Source: Bradyrhizobium jicamae (GTDB lineage: Bacteria; Pseudomonadota; Alphaproteobacteria; Rhizobiales; Xanthobacteraceae). Taken from it: a stretch of DNA of 64,000 bases. The position numbers were made by a program, and so were the translations under genes. This document shows, in pieces, positions 43,208 to 51,269 of the stretch. Location: the NCBI RefSeq assembly GCF_018130695.1, contig NZ_JAFCJX010000012.1:183809-247808 (forward strand), given 5' to 3'. Position 1 is the stretch's first letter, and every line of letters begins with the position of its first letter. The notes beneath the pieces were generated by a model, which searched no databases, was not told where the DNA came from, and saw only the letters and a program-made list of their open reading frames with translations.

Positions 43208-44971
43208 TCATTGAAGACAAGATGCATTAGCCGCCGTCGCCTGAACGTCAGCAAGATCGCCAACTGACAGAATTGTTCGAATCACATCCTTCACACGCCG
43301 TTTTGAGTTAGCGGTCCACCGGCTCGCCACGTGTTGGTCGGGTCGCAGAAGATAAAGCGCCGACTGCGATGCACCCCACCGTCGTGCGACGTTGCCTTCT
43401 ACGTCGTGGATCACGGCATCTGCACCCGTCGGCGCTTCGCTATCTGAATCGATGACCGCTAGAAGCCTGATCGGAAGACCAGATGCCTTTAACTCAAAGA
43501 CGTCCTGTCGGGCGTTGGACCAAAGCGTCTCATCCGAACCGAAGAGCACCACGTTAAATGCCGACGATAAGCTGTCGAAGAGGAATGGTGTTTCAGGGGT
43601 GCTTGGGTTGGTTCGCGCATTTAGAGCGGGAGCTCCCGAGCTCGGGCCCGCGTTAAACTCACAATCAGTCTCGTCAATTATCGATAGCACGCTATCGGCG
43701 TAGTCAATCGGGCGAGAAGTTCTCCAGTGCAACAAACCACGCGCAAATTCATGATCAAGCGACAACGAAAGAATTGCATGCTGCATAAGTTTGAAGCCCC
43801 GCGTGGGCGGAGCGACCATACGCGTACTGCGCGAAGCTTCCTGACAGATTTGTTGGGCGTCGGCTAAGCGCTCAGACGTATAAGTATCGACTATTTTGGG
43901 AGCAGCCTGCCCCCGAATGACGAATGCGAGTTTCCACGCCAAATTTATCGCATCTTGAACGCCGGTGTTCATTCCGCGCACGCCGAAAACCGGTAAGAGA
44001 TGCGCGGCATCCCCAGCATATATAACCCGACCGTGATTATACTTGCTGAGGGTCAATGCATTCGGCTTGTAGAGGGTTACCCACTCAACCTCCCACGGCT
44101 GGGCGATGCCAATGTAATCCAGATGAGCCTGCATCTGCGCCCGAAATCGCTTTGGATCGAGCGCTTCATCGTCCGAAACGTCGTTCGGCACCTGATAGTC
44201 TAACCGCCAGATGTTTGGATGAAGCATGTGCATGATCACGGTGCGACCGGGCAGCCATGGGGTATCAAAATAGCAACGACGGCCCGGCGGTGCATCAAGC
44301 TCGATGCGAATATCACCGATGATGAACCGATCCTCGAACGAATTTCCCTCAAATCGCAAATTCTGAAGTTTTCGAACAGCAGAGCGAGCGCCATCGCACG
44401 CCACCAACCAGTCTGCTTTCAGTGCGTACTCTCCTGCGGGCGTATCAAGAAGCAGGTTGACGCCTCCTGGATCATCAAATTCGAGTTCGACTAACTTGGT
44501 TTGAAATCGCAGGTCTACTCCGACTGCAAGAGCGCGTTCCACGAGTATTTTTTCCATGAAACACTGCGGAATATTTGTCAGGGGTGAAAACTTGTCATCG
44601 CTAACAACAGGTATTTCAAGTTCGTGTACAATGCGGCCGCGATAATAACTCCGCCCCTTGTTCCACAGGATCGCATCTCGGAGAAACTCTCTTGCGACGC
44701 CGGCTTGCTCAACGATCTCCATGGATCGTCTCGTGAGCGCGGCGGCGCGACTGCCACCGCTCACCTGAGCTTTGGCATCGACGACGATGCTCTTTATGCC
44801 GAAAGCAGCCAACTGGATTGCAAAGATCAGGCCGATCGGGCCCGCGCCAACGATAGCAATCGGATGCGATTCTTGCGCACCTGGATTGTCCATCTCACTT
44901 GGTCGAACAAAGGGATAGATCTCATAATCGAAATAGCTCGATTTATGAGGAGTTGTGTTCGGAGTGTACAT
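43208..44971 (-). CDS. mhaA: FAD-dependent aromatic hydroxylase, MhaA/MhpA type, 587 aa
   Basis: Class A flavoprotein monooxygenase: ADP-binding GAGPIG (about 42-47), the NAD/FAD motif DWLVACDGARSAVR, and the flavin-binding YAGDAAHLLPVFGVRGMNTG segment. A C-terminal thioredoxin-like domain ends the protein, as in phenol and hydroxyphenylpropionate hydroxylases. With the DUF2783 gene and hmgA it fits a 3-hydroxyphenylacetate 6-hydroxylase producing homogentisate. An ATG at 44893 is an alternative start. Local GC is lower than in the flanking cassettes. Confidence 0.85.
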   Translation of the reverse strand: MYTPNTTPHKSSYFDYEIYPFVRPSEMDNPGAQESHPIAIVGAGPIGLIFAIQLAAFGIKSIVVDAKAQVSGGSRAAALTRRSMEIVEQAGVAREFLRDAILWNKGRSYYRGRIVHELEIPVVSDDKFSPLTNIPQCFMEKILVERALAVGVDLRFQTKLVELEFDDPGGVNLLLDTPAGEYALKADWLVACDGARSAVRKLQNLRFEGNSFEDRFIIGDIRIELDAPPGRRCYFDTPWLPGRTVIMHMLHPNIWRLDYQVPNDVSDDEALDPKRFRAQMQAHLDYIGIAQPWEVEWVTLYKPNALTLSKYNHGRVIYAGDAAHLLPVFGVRGMNTGVQDAINLAWKLAFVIRGQAAPKIVDTYTSERLADAQQICQEASRSTRMVAPPTRGFKLMQHAILSLSLDHEFARGLLHWRTSRPIDYADSVLSIIDETDCEFNAGPSSGAPALNARTNPSTPETPFLFDSLSSAFNVVLFGSDETLWSNARQDVFELKASGLPIRLLAVIDSDSEAPTGADAVIHDVEGNVARRWGASQSALYLLRPDQHVASRWTANSKRRVKDVIRTILSVGDLADVQATAANASCLQ

Positions 44972-45015
44972 GGTGATTGCTTCACGTATTGAGCAAAGAC
45001 GTCAGTTTCCTGCTG

Positions 45016-46226
45016 TTATGCGAGCTCGACGTCTAACGGAACTTTGTCGTATGTCCGCAGACAATTGTTTAGCCTGATTGTTGGTTGCTCACGAAGCGAC
45101 AACGACCGAATTCGCTTCACCAAAGCATTGAGCAACGCATCTGCCTCGAACCGTGCGATCATTTGCCCGATACATCGATGAATACCTGATCCGAAACCCA
45201 AGGGGAGCGCTGATTGCTTTCGATGCAGATCGAACGCATCCGGCCTGTCCCACTTACGCTGGTCGCGATTGGCGCAGCCTGGAAACAATTGAACCTTGAT
45301 ATTGGGAGCTAACTTGCGCCCTTCGAATTCGATTTCATGCGTCGTAGTCGTGCGAAAGAGCGTACGGGCTGATGATTCCAATCGGTGCGCCTCTTCAAAG
45401 GCATTTTTCAGAAGTCCCGCATCACTCTTGACCATGGCCCACTGATCGGGATTCTCCGCTAGGAAGCGGAGGGAGCTGCAGATCACGCTAATTGTCGTGT
45501 CCATCCCCCCCGCAAGAAAGACCGAAGTAGCCCAGCCGAACTTCCTTCAGGCAATCTTCCAGCCTCCTCGGCCTCATAGATCAGCTCGCCGAAGCCGTTC
45601 GGCAGCATCGCCTTACGTTCCTGCTGAGCCTCGTACCACTGAGCTACCTTAGAAGCTTCGACAAGACTCTGGTCGTAGAGGTCGTTCTTTGGACCCAATG
45701 TATTGAAATTGTGATGTCCAATAATCCGAAGCTTATCCACGTCGGGAATAACACCCAGCGCCTCTGGCCCAACCTTGAAAACGAATGGTTCCACGAGATC
45801 GCTCATCGCATCAAACGATGTGCGCTTCGCGAGCAGAGCTTCGACGAGAACGTCCGCGTCGCTCTCAAATTTCTCTTTCCAAGTTCGCGTGATCTTGGGT
45901 GAAAGAATTTCCGTTAGGACCGCTCGGGTTTGCGTATGAACCGGCGGATCGACTTCGATGATTGGGCTAGGAACGCGCCAGGAGCCGCGACTTCTTATGT
46001 CTGAGAGACTAGCGCCTCCCGAAGAAGGAAATCTCACAGGGTCATCGAATACGGCCCTCGTTTGATCGTATCTGGCGACACCATAGGTGCCGTACTGCGA
46101 TAACCAGAAGATCGGACCAGCTTCTCTCAAATCATCATAGAAAGAGTATGGTTCTCGAATGACGTCGCGGTCGAATGGATCTCTGTCGATCACCGGCAGC
46201 CGATCAATAGATGGTTGTTCGATCAC
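45016..46226 (-). pseudogene. Cytochrome P450, frameshifted in a G7 run
   Basis: Two overlapping frames make one P450. The N-terminal part (to about 45483) has FYDDLREAGPIFWLSQYGTY and ends SAGLLRSFLRGG. The C-terminal part resumes at MDTTISVICSSLRFLAENPD, i.e. the I-helix oxygen-binding GGMDTT motif, then ExxR (EEAHR) and the haem loop LPLGFGSGIHRCIGQMIARF. The break falls in a run of seven C on the plus strand (45505-45511); one more base restores GGMDTT in frame. Start candidates are GTG 46226 (best ribosome site, GGGAGG), ATG 46247 and TTG 46256. Either a true inactivating or phase-variable indel, or a sequencing error. First gene of the homogentisate operon. Confidence 0.85.
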
Positions 46227-46328
46227 CCTCTCCTCCCTTGAAATCATTGAGCTCAACCTCCGGCTCGGTAGAGCAGCGGGGTGCGGCGGGCTCTTTCATA
46301 CGCCGTTCCGGACACGACAGCAATAGAA

Positions 46329-46476
46329 TTGCATACATAAAAACGAGATAGATATTTTAGCGTAGTAAAATAATAGTAATTAGAGTGAGATATAAAGCCA
46401 TATGCGCTGTATGCAAATTCTGTCAGTTGCTAATTTTGTAGATGGTGAGGTCAATATGCAATTCAGTTTGCATACA
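46329..46476. promoter_or_regulatory. AT-rich promoter region with three TTGCATACA sites
   Basis: TTGCATACA occurs at 46329-46337 and 46468-46476, and in reverse (TGTATGCAA) at 46408-46416. The last direct copy pairs with TATGCAA at 46455-46461 as a 7-bp inverted repeat with 6-base spacing. The region is strikingly AT-rich and lies upstream of the P450 operon. The same motif recurs at 57050-57160. Confidence 0.6.
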
Positions 46477-46599
46477 TGAGATCGCCTTGCTTCGGATTTT
46501 TAGGGCCAATCACCGAAATGGATCCACGAGGGCAATCGCGCGGGCCTTGCGGCTTCGCTGATGGGAAGACGATCGGCCCGAAGACATCCCGGGCGCCGG

Positions 46600-46870
46600 C
46601 CGCGAAGCGGTTGACGCCGGGGCGGGGATGCTCAAGCAATCGGACGAAGTTTTCTGCGAACGGTGGGGCGAGAACCCTACGACCAGCACTTCTGCGGCGA
46701 GGAGTTCTTCCGGCAGCGGCCGGCGGTCGATCGTTTGTCCACGGTCAAGCCCAAGAACGTAACGTTCCTGACCAGGCGAAGCTGCTAAAGCGCGCGCGAG
46801 AAATTCCCGCGGCTGGCGCAGCCCAACGCGGTGCCGTTGCGCTCGTGGTCTGGATCACGTCGTCGATGCT
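46600..46870 (+). pseudogene. Decayed IS5-type transposase fragment
   Basis: Across shifting frames one reads SDEVFCERWGENPYDQHFCG then EEFFRQRPAVDR, the N-terminal hallmark of IS5-group transposases (normally ERWVENPYxQYFCGexxFQHRxPxD). After it comes AKLLKRARE, followed in another frame by KFPRLAQPNAVPLR. Several indels break it, and no DDE domain remains. It marks an old insertion between the homogentisate and acyl-CoA clusters. Confidence 0.5.
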
Positions 46871-46980
46871 AGAGATTGTCACCATTTACGATAGGCGGCT
46901 GTCGCCGGCTCTCAGCGGTCGCGATGATTGGCGTGATTTGGGCGCATCGGGCAGGCGTGCTTGAAGGGTTGCCGCAAAGG

Positions 46981-47604
46981 TCAAAGCTCCAGGGCGTTGC
47001 GGATCAGAACGAATAGATTTTCGATTGCCGCTTGATCGGGGATTGACCGTTCTGGAAAATCTAGTCGTTGCGAGTTCCAGTTGTAGCAGCTGAATTCGAG
47101 CATGCTCATCAGGGCCGATGCTGCGATCTCGGCATCAAGCGTGGCGCATTTGCCGAGGGCTTGCTGTTTGCGAATGCGGAACGCGAAGCGTTTAATGCCG
47201 TTTTCACGAACCTGCCGCCATAGCGCGGCGATTTCGGGATTGATCATGCCTATCTCGAAAAGACTGGCTACGACCCCGTAATATTGCTGATATTTGGACC
47301 AATAGAGCTCTGTGGACGCTCTTATTGCTGCGCTTGCGTCCTTTTCGAATTCCGCTGCTTTAGGGCTATCAGCGAGAAGATCGCTAAAAAACTCGTCGAC
47401 ACATGCAAAGAAGATTTCCTGCTTATCGGAAAAGTACCGGTAGAAAACGCCAACGGCCTTGCCCGCTTCGCTGCAAATGTCGGTGATGCGAGCGTTCTGG
47501 AAGTGATCGCGGCTGAACACGATCCGCGCTGCTTCTAACAGCCGCGCGCGCGTGACTTCCGACTTGCGACGACTGCTGCGCCTTGCTGCAATGAGGTTGG
47601 CCAT
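46981..47604 (-). CDS. TetR-family regulator, 207 aa
   Basis: Helix-turn-helix: RARLLEAARIVFSRDHFQNA, RITDICSEAGKAVGVFYRYF and SDKQEIFFACVDEFF. ATG at 47604; a TTG at 47622 is an alternative. It lies 31 bases downstream of the MaoC-type gene on the same strand, so it is probably co-transcribed and controls the divergent promoter at 48497-48628, where a 20-bp near-palindrome lies. It is likely a sensor of an acyl-CoA, like KstR- or FadR-type TetR proteins. Confidence 0.88.
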   Translation of the reverse strand: MANLIAARRSSRRKSEVTRARLLEAARIVFSRDHFQNARITDICSEAGKAVGVFYRYFSDKQEIFFACVDEFFSDLLADSPKAAEFEKDASAAIRASTELYWSKYQQYYGVVASLFEIGMINPEIAALWRQVRENGIKRFAFRIRKQQALGKCATLDAEIAASALMSMLEFSCYNWNSQRLDFPERSIPDQAAIENLFVLIRNALEL

Positions 47605-47635
47605 GGTGAAGCCGTACCCCAATTTCCGACTGCTC

Positions 47636-48496
47636 TCAACAATGTTCGGCTAGACCATTTGTGAGGACTAGAACGTCGCGTTCGATCGCGTGAGCAGTAA
47701 ACGCATATCGATTGTCATCGAGTTTCCAGAATGCAGTGCGGATGGTATCGCCAGGTAACACGGGGGCGCTGAAGCGGACGTCGAAGCGGCGCAACTTTGC
47801 CCCGTCATAGCCGGTGATCGTCCGAATGAAAGCGTGGCAGGCGACGGCATAAGTGCAGGCGCCATGTAGGATGGGGCGGCTGAATCCTGCTTGGCGCGCG
47901 ACTTCAGGATCGGCGTGCAGCGGATTTGGGTCGTTGTTGAGGCGGTAAAGCAGAGCGCTTTGCGGCAGGGTTGGCAGTTCGCAGAGAAAGTCCGGCTCTC
48001 GCTCGGGAATTTCCGCTGGCGGCAGAGCGCGGCCGGTTTGGCCGCCGAACCCGCCATTGGCGCGAAGCAGAAATTTGCCCGTGACGATGGCGAGAAGGTC
48101 ATCCGTTTTTGCGTCGCGTAGGCTCCGTTCGAAGCTGAGGACCGCGCCTTTCTCTACGCCCCTGTCCAGGATTTCCTTGATTGCCATCCGGCTTTTGACG
48201 CTGCCTTCGGCCGGCAGGGGACGGACTTGGGTGAGGCCGCTCTCGATGTGGAGCATGTGCGCAAGATCGATGCCGTTGGCGGGGTCAAACAACCAGTCGA
48301 TTTCCATACCGAGGACATGCGCCATCGAAGGAAAGGCGCGCAGGTTGCGCTCATAGACATAAGCAAGTTGCCGAGGATCGAGAGGGTCCGAGCCGAGTCC
48401 GACGCTGAGCGCGTATAGCATGGCGTCGCGCACCGCATAGGTCCGGACTTGGTCCGAAAAAGGCGTAGTGATCAGGCGCGTATATTCGAGTGGCAT
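47636..48496 (-). CDS. MaoC-family enoyl-CoA hydratase (hydratase 2, double hotdog), 286 aa
   Basis: The C-terminal hotdog carries the hydratase-2 motif RLNNDPNPLHADPEVARQAG followed by HGACTYAVACHAF. The N-terminal half (YAVRDAMLYALSVGLGSDPL) is the degenerate repeat seen in peroxisomal and steroid side-chain hydratases. ATG 48496 is chosen for its spacing from GGAGG; a second ATG lies 6 bases upstream. The longer open frame to 49120 is antisense to the SDR gene. It hydrates a bulky enoyl-CoA; its partner dehydrogenase is the divergent SDR. Confidence 0.88.
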   Translation of the reverse strand: MPLEYTRLITTPFSDQVRTYAVRDAMLYALSVGLGSDPLDPRQLAYVYERNLRAFPSMAHVLGMEIDWLFDPANGIDLAHMLHIESGLTQVRPLPAEGSVKSRMAIKEILDRGVEKGAVLSFERSLRDAKTDDLLAIVTGKFLLRANGGFGGQTGRALPPAEIPEREPDFLCELPTLPQSALLYRLNNDPNPLHADPEVARQAGFSRPILHGACTYAVACHAFIRTITGYDGAKLRRFDVRFSAPVLPGDTIRTAFWKLDDNRYAFTAHAIERDVLVLTNGLAEHC

Positions 48497-48562
48497 CGGC
48501 ATCTCCTCCGTCCCTGCCGGACACTGCCTTCTACCCTTGACAACAACCGGAGGCAACAATAA

Positions 48563-48582
48563 TGAAACTGAAATCACTTTCA
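48563..48582. promoter_or_regulatory. TetR-type operator between the MaoC and SDR genes
   Basis: TGAAACTGA-AA-TCACTTTCA: 9-bp arms with one mismatch, in the divergent promoter of the acyl-CoA cluster. Position suggests that it is the site of the TetR encoded at 46981-47604. Confidence 0.5.
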
Positions 48583-48628
48583 CTTTTGGCGGATCGCATC
48601 GATGCCGCGCCATTATGGGAGAAAGCAA

Positions 48629-49567
48629 ATGGGCGTGGCCCGACGACTTGAAGGCAGAGTTGCGCTGATCACAGGGGCGGGTAGGGGGCTCGGCGCTGCC
48701 TATGCGCTTAGCATGGCGCGCCATGGTGCCAAGATCGTCATCAATGATCTGGGTGTCGGATTGAATGGTGGCCAGGAGGAAAGTGATCCGGCTGCGGAAG
48801 TGGTGGCGGCCATCCGCGCGGGCGGCGGAGAAGCCATTATCGACCACAGCGATGTCGCGGATTTCGATGCGGCAAAGCAGATGGTCGATCTGGCGGTGGA
48901 CACCTTCGGCAGTCTCGACATCCTCGTCAACAATGCAGGGATTCTGCGGGATCGCATGCTCGTGAACATGAGCGTCGAGGAATGGGATGAAGTCATTCGG
49001 GTCCATCTGCGCGGCCATTTCTGCACAACGAGCCATGCCGCCACCTATTGGCGTGACCGCGCGAAGAGCGGTCGCCGCGATAGCGTGGTGATCCAGACGA
49101 GTAGCATCGCCGGACTGCACGGCAATATCGGCCAGACGAATTACTCGACCGCGAAATCAGCCATTGCGACCATGGCTTATCTCAATCACCTCGAACTCAA
49201 TGATCGACTCGGTGTGAGGGCCTATGCGATTGCGCCCAACGCGCGCACGCGACTAACGCTGAACTCCCCGGGAGCGGCGCACCTCGTCCGCGAAGTCGGT
49301 CCGGGCGAATTCGACTACTTTAACCCGGAGAATGTCGCCAAATTCGTCTCCTGGCTCGCCGCCGAAGATTGCCCGGCGCCTTCGGGAACGATCTACAGCA
49401 TCGATGGCGACACAGTGCGCCGTTACGACGGCTGGCGCATCGCGAGCACGATCACGAACAACGGGCAACAGTGGACGCTCGACGCGCTCGACGCGAACGC
49501 GGCCACGCTCGCTAGGGGGCATGAAAGGGCATTTACGCCGCTTTCCGAAGTTCTAGCTCCGCGCTGA
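48629..49567 (+). CDS. SDR-family 3-hydroxyacyl-CoA dehydrogenase, HSD17B4-like, 312 aa
   Basis: Rossmann start VALITGAGRGLGAAYALSMA, cofactor-selecting VINDLGVGLNGG (typical of the multifunctional-enzyme-2 dehydrogenase domain), NNAGILRDRMLVNMS, catalytic Ser in QTSSIAG and Tyr-x3-Lys in NYSTAKSAI. Start at ATG 48629 with GGGAG upstream. It probably oxidises the 3-hydroxyacyl-CoA made by the adjacent MaoC hydratase. Confidence 0.9.
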   Translation: MGVARRLEGRVALITGAGRGLGAAYALSMARHGAKIVINDLGVGLNGGQEESDPAAEVVAAIRAGGGEAIIDHSDVADFDAAKQMVDLAVDTFGSLDILVNNAGILRDRMLVNMSVEEWDEVIRVHLRGHFCTTSHAATYWRDRAKSGRRDSVVIQTSSIAGLHGNIGQTNYSTAKSAIATMAYLNHLELNDRLGVRAYAIAPNARTRLTLNSPGAAHLVREVGPGEFDYFNPENVAKFVSWLAAEDCPAPSGTIYSIDGDTVRRYDGWRIASTITNNGQQWTLDALDANAATLARGHERAFTPLSEVLAPR

Positions 49568-49584
49568 TCCAGATCGAGAGCGCC

Positions 49585-49998
49585 ATGCCGCAGTCACGCC
49601 CACTTCCCGAACCGACCCCCGAAACATTGCCGTTCTGGGAGGCCGCGAGGAAAAACGAACTCCACTTGCAACGTTGCGCGGATGGTTGCGGCAAGGCCTA
49701 TTTCCCGCCGCGCAGATTCTGTCCCCGATGCGGCAGCCGCAACACGGAATGGTTTCGCGCCAGCGGGCGGGCAACCTTGTACAGCTATGTGATCAGCCAT
49801 CGGCCCGCGCCAGGTTTCGCTCCGCCCTATGCAATCGCCGTGGTCGAACTGGACGAGGGGCCGCGCATGATGACGAACATCGTCGGCTGCGAGCAGACGC
49901 AAGATGCGCTTCGTCTCGACATGCCGCTGACGGTGGTCTTCGCGCAACAATCGGACACGATTACTCTGCCGTTCTTCACGCCGGTGACGGGAGACTGA
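49585..49998 (+). CDS. DUF35 Zn-ribbon/OB-fold protein, 137 aa
   Basis: Zinc ribbon with Cys31, Cys35, Cys46 and Cys49 (RCADGCGKAYF and RRFCPRCGS), then an OB-fold (ATLYSYVISHRPAPGFAPPY). Such proteins pair with thiolase-like lipid-transfer proteins; in steroid degradation the Ltp2-DUF35 complex is a retro-aldolase. It sits directly before the thiolase-like gene with no gap, so a complex is very likely. Confidence 0.9.
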   Translation: MPQSRPLPEPTPETLPFWEAARKNELHLQRCADGCGKAYFPPRRFCPRCGSRNTEWFRASGRATLYSYVISHRPAPGFAPPYAIAVVELDEGPRMMTNIVGCEQTQDALRLDMPLTVVFAQQSDTITLPFFTPVTGD

Positions 49999-51144
49999 AT
50001 GATGGGCCATTCGATCGCCGTCGTCGGCGCTGCCGAGACGACCGACATGGGACGAATCCCGCATCTATCCCAAATCGGGCTGCATGCCGACGCTGCACTC
50101 AACGCGCTGGCGGATGCTGGGCTGAGCGCGTCAGATATCGACGGCGTCGCGACGGCGCACGAATCCCCCATCGCGCTATGCGGGTATCTCGGGATCACGC
50201 CAACCTGGGTCGACGGGACTGGGGTCGGCGGCTGTTCCTTCCTGATGCATGTCCGGCATGCGATGGCGGCGATCAAAGTTGGTCTGTGCAGAACGGTTCT
50301 CATCACCCACGGTGAAAGCGGCAAATCGGGGATTGCGACGACGCCGTTGCCGATCCCAGTTGCGGGATCGCTCGAGGGGCAGTTCGAAGCTCCCTTTGGC
50401 GCTGTCTGGGCGCCGACGATCTTCACGGTACCAATGCTGCGCTACATGCAGCGCTACGGTGTGACCGAAGAGCAGCTCGCCTTAGTGCCGGTGATCCAGC
50501 GGGAGTGGGCTGCCCGCAATCCGCGCGCGACAGCCAAGGACCCGATTTCCATCGGGAACGTGCTTGAGTCCCGGATGATATCCTATCCGTTCCGCTTGTT
50601 GATGTGCTGTCTCGTCTCGGACGGTGGCGGCGCGATCATATTGACCTCGGCGGATCGTGCGACGGATTTCGAACGACCTGTCTATATCGCCGGCGCGGGG
50701 GAGAGTGCCGAGACGACGATGATCAGTCAAATGGCTGACTTCACCACGTCGAGCGCGTTTCGCGTCTCGGGCCGGCTGGCGTTCGAGCAGGCTGGCATAA
50801 GTCACGCGGATGTCGATCACCTGATGATCTATGACGCGTTTGCGCATCTTCCGTTCTACGGCCTGGAGGATCTGGGCTTTTGCCGACCGGGCGAGGCGGC
50901 GGCGTTCATTGCGGAACGGCACACCGCGCCTGGCGGGCGATTGCCGACCAACACCAACGGTGGCGGGCTCAGTTATGCCCATTCGGGCATGTACGGAATG
51001 TTTGTGCTGCAGGAATCGATACGCCAGATGCGCGGCGTCGCGCCCGCCCAGGTGGAGGGTGCGAAAATATCGGTAGCTCACGGCGTCGGCGGCTGGTTCT
51101 CCGCGAGCAGTACGATCGTTTTCACGAACGAGCGCTCGTTGTGA
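49999..51144 (+). CDS. Thiolase-like lipid-transfer protein (Ltp2-type), 381 aa
   Basis: Thiolase fold: GHSIAVVGAAETTDMGRIPH, the active-site-equivalent loop GVGGCSFLMHVRHAMAAIK, GRLPTNTNGGGLSYAHSG and the C-terminal AHGVGGWFSASSTIVF. Length fits Ltp/SCPx proteins rather than degradative thiolases. Adjacent to its DUF35 partner. Likely reaction: thiolysis or retro-aldol cleavage shortening a branched acyl-CoA side chain. Confidence 0.88.
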   Translation: MMGHSIAVVGAAETTDMGRIPHLSQIGLHADAALNALADAGLSASDIDGVATAHESPIALCGYLGITPTWVDGTGVGGCSFLMHVRHAMAAIKVGLCRTVLITHGESGKSGIATTPLPIPVAGSLEGQFEAPFGAVWAPTIFTVPMLRYMQRYGVTEEQLALVPVIQREWAARNPRATAKDPISIGNVLESRMISYPFRLLMCCLVSDGGGAIILTSADRATDFERPVYIAGAGESAETTMISQMADFTTSSAFRVSGRLAFEQAGISHADVDHLMIYDAFAHLPFYGLEDLGFCRPGEAAAFIAERHTAPGGRLPTNTNGGGLSYAHSGMYGMFVLQESIRQMRGVAPAQVEGAKISVAHGVGGWFSASSTIVFTNERSL

Positions 51145-51269
51145 GGCCAATCACGACCAACGTGCGTGCATGATTTAGTGGTCGGATAGCCGGATAGGGC
51201 GACGGCGCACCGGTCCAAATCGGATCAGCCGTCGATGGGATGGTCAATTAGAAAAAGCCCGTTGGGAGG

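Noticed and set aside
46476..46964. 162-aa plus-strand open frame
   Set aside because: Its composition is random-looking, and transposase similarity lies in other frames of the same stretch.
48497..49120. Upstream extension of the MaoC gene frame
   Set aside because: It runs antisense through the SDR gene. A good ribosome site and the normal domain start lie at 48496.
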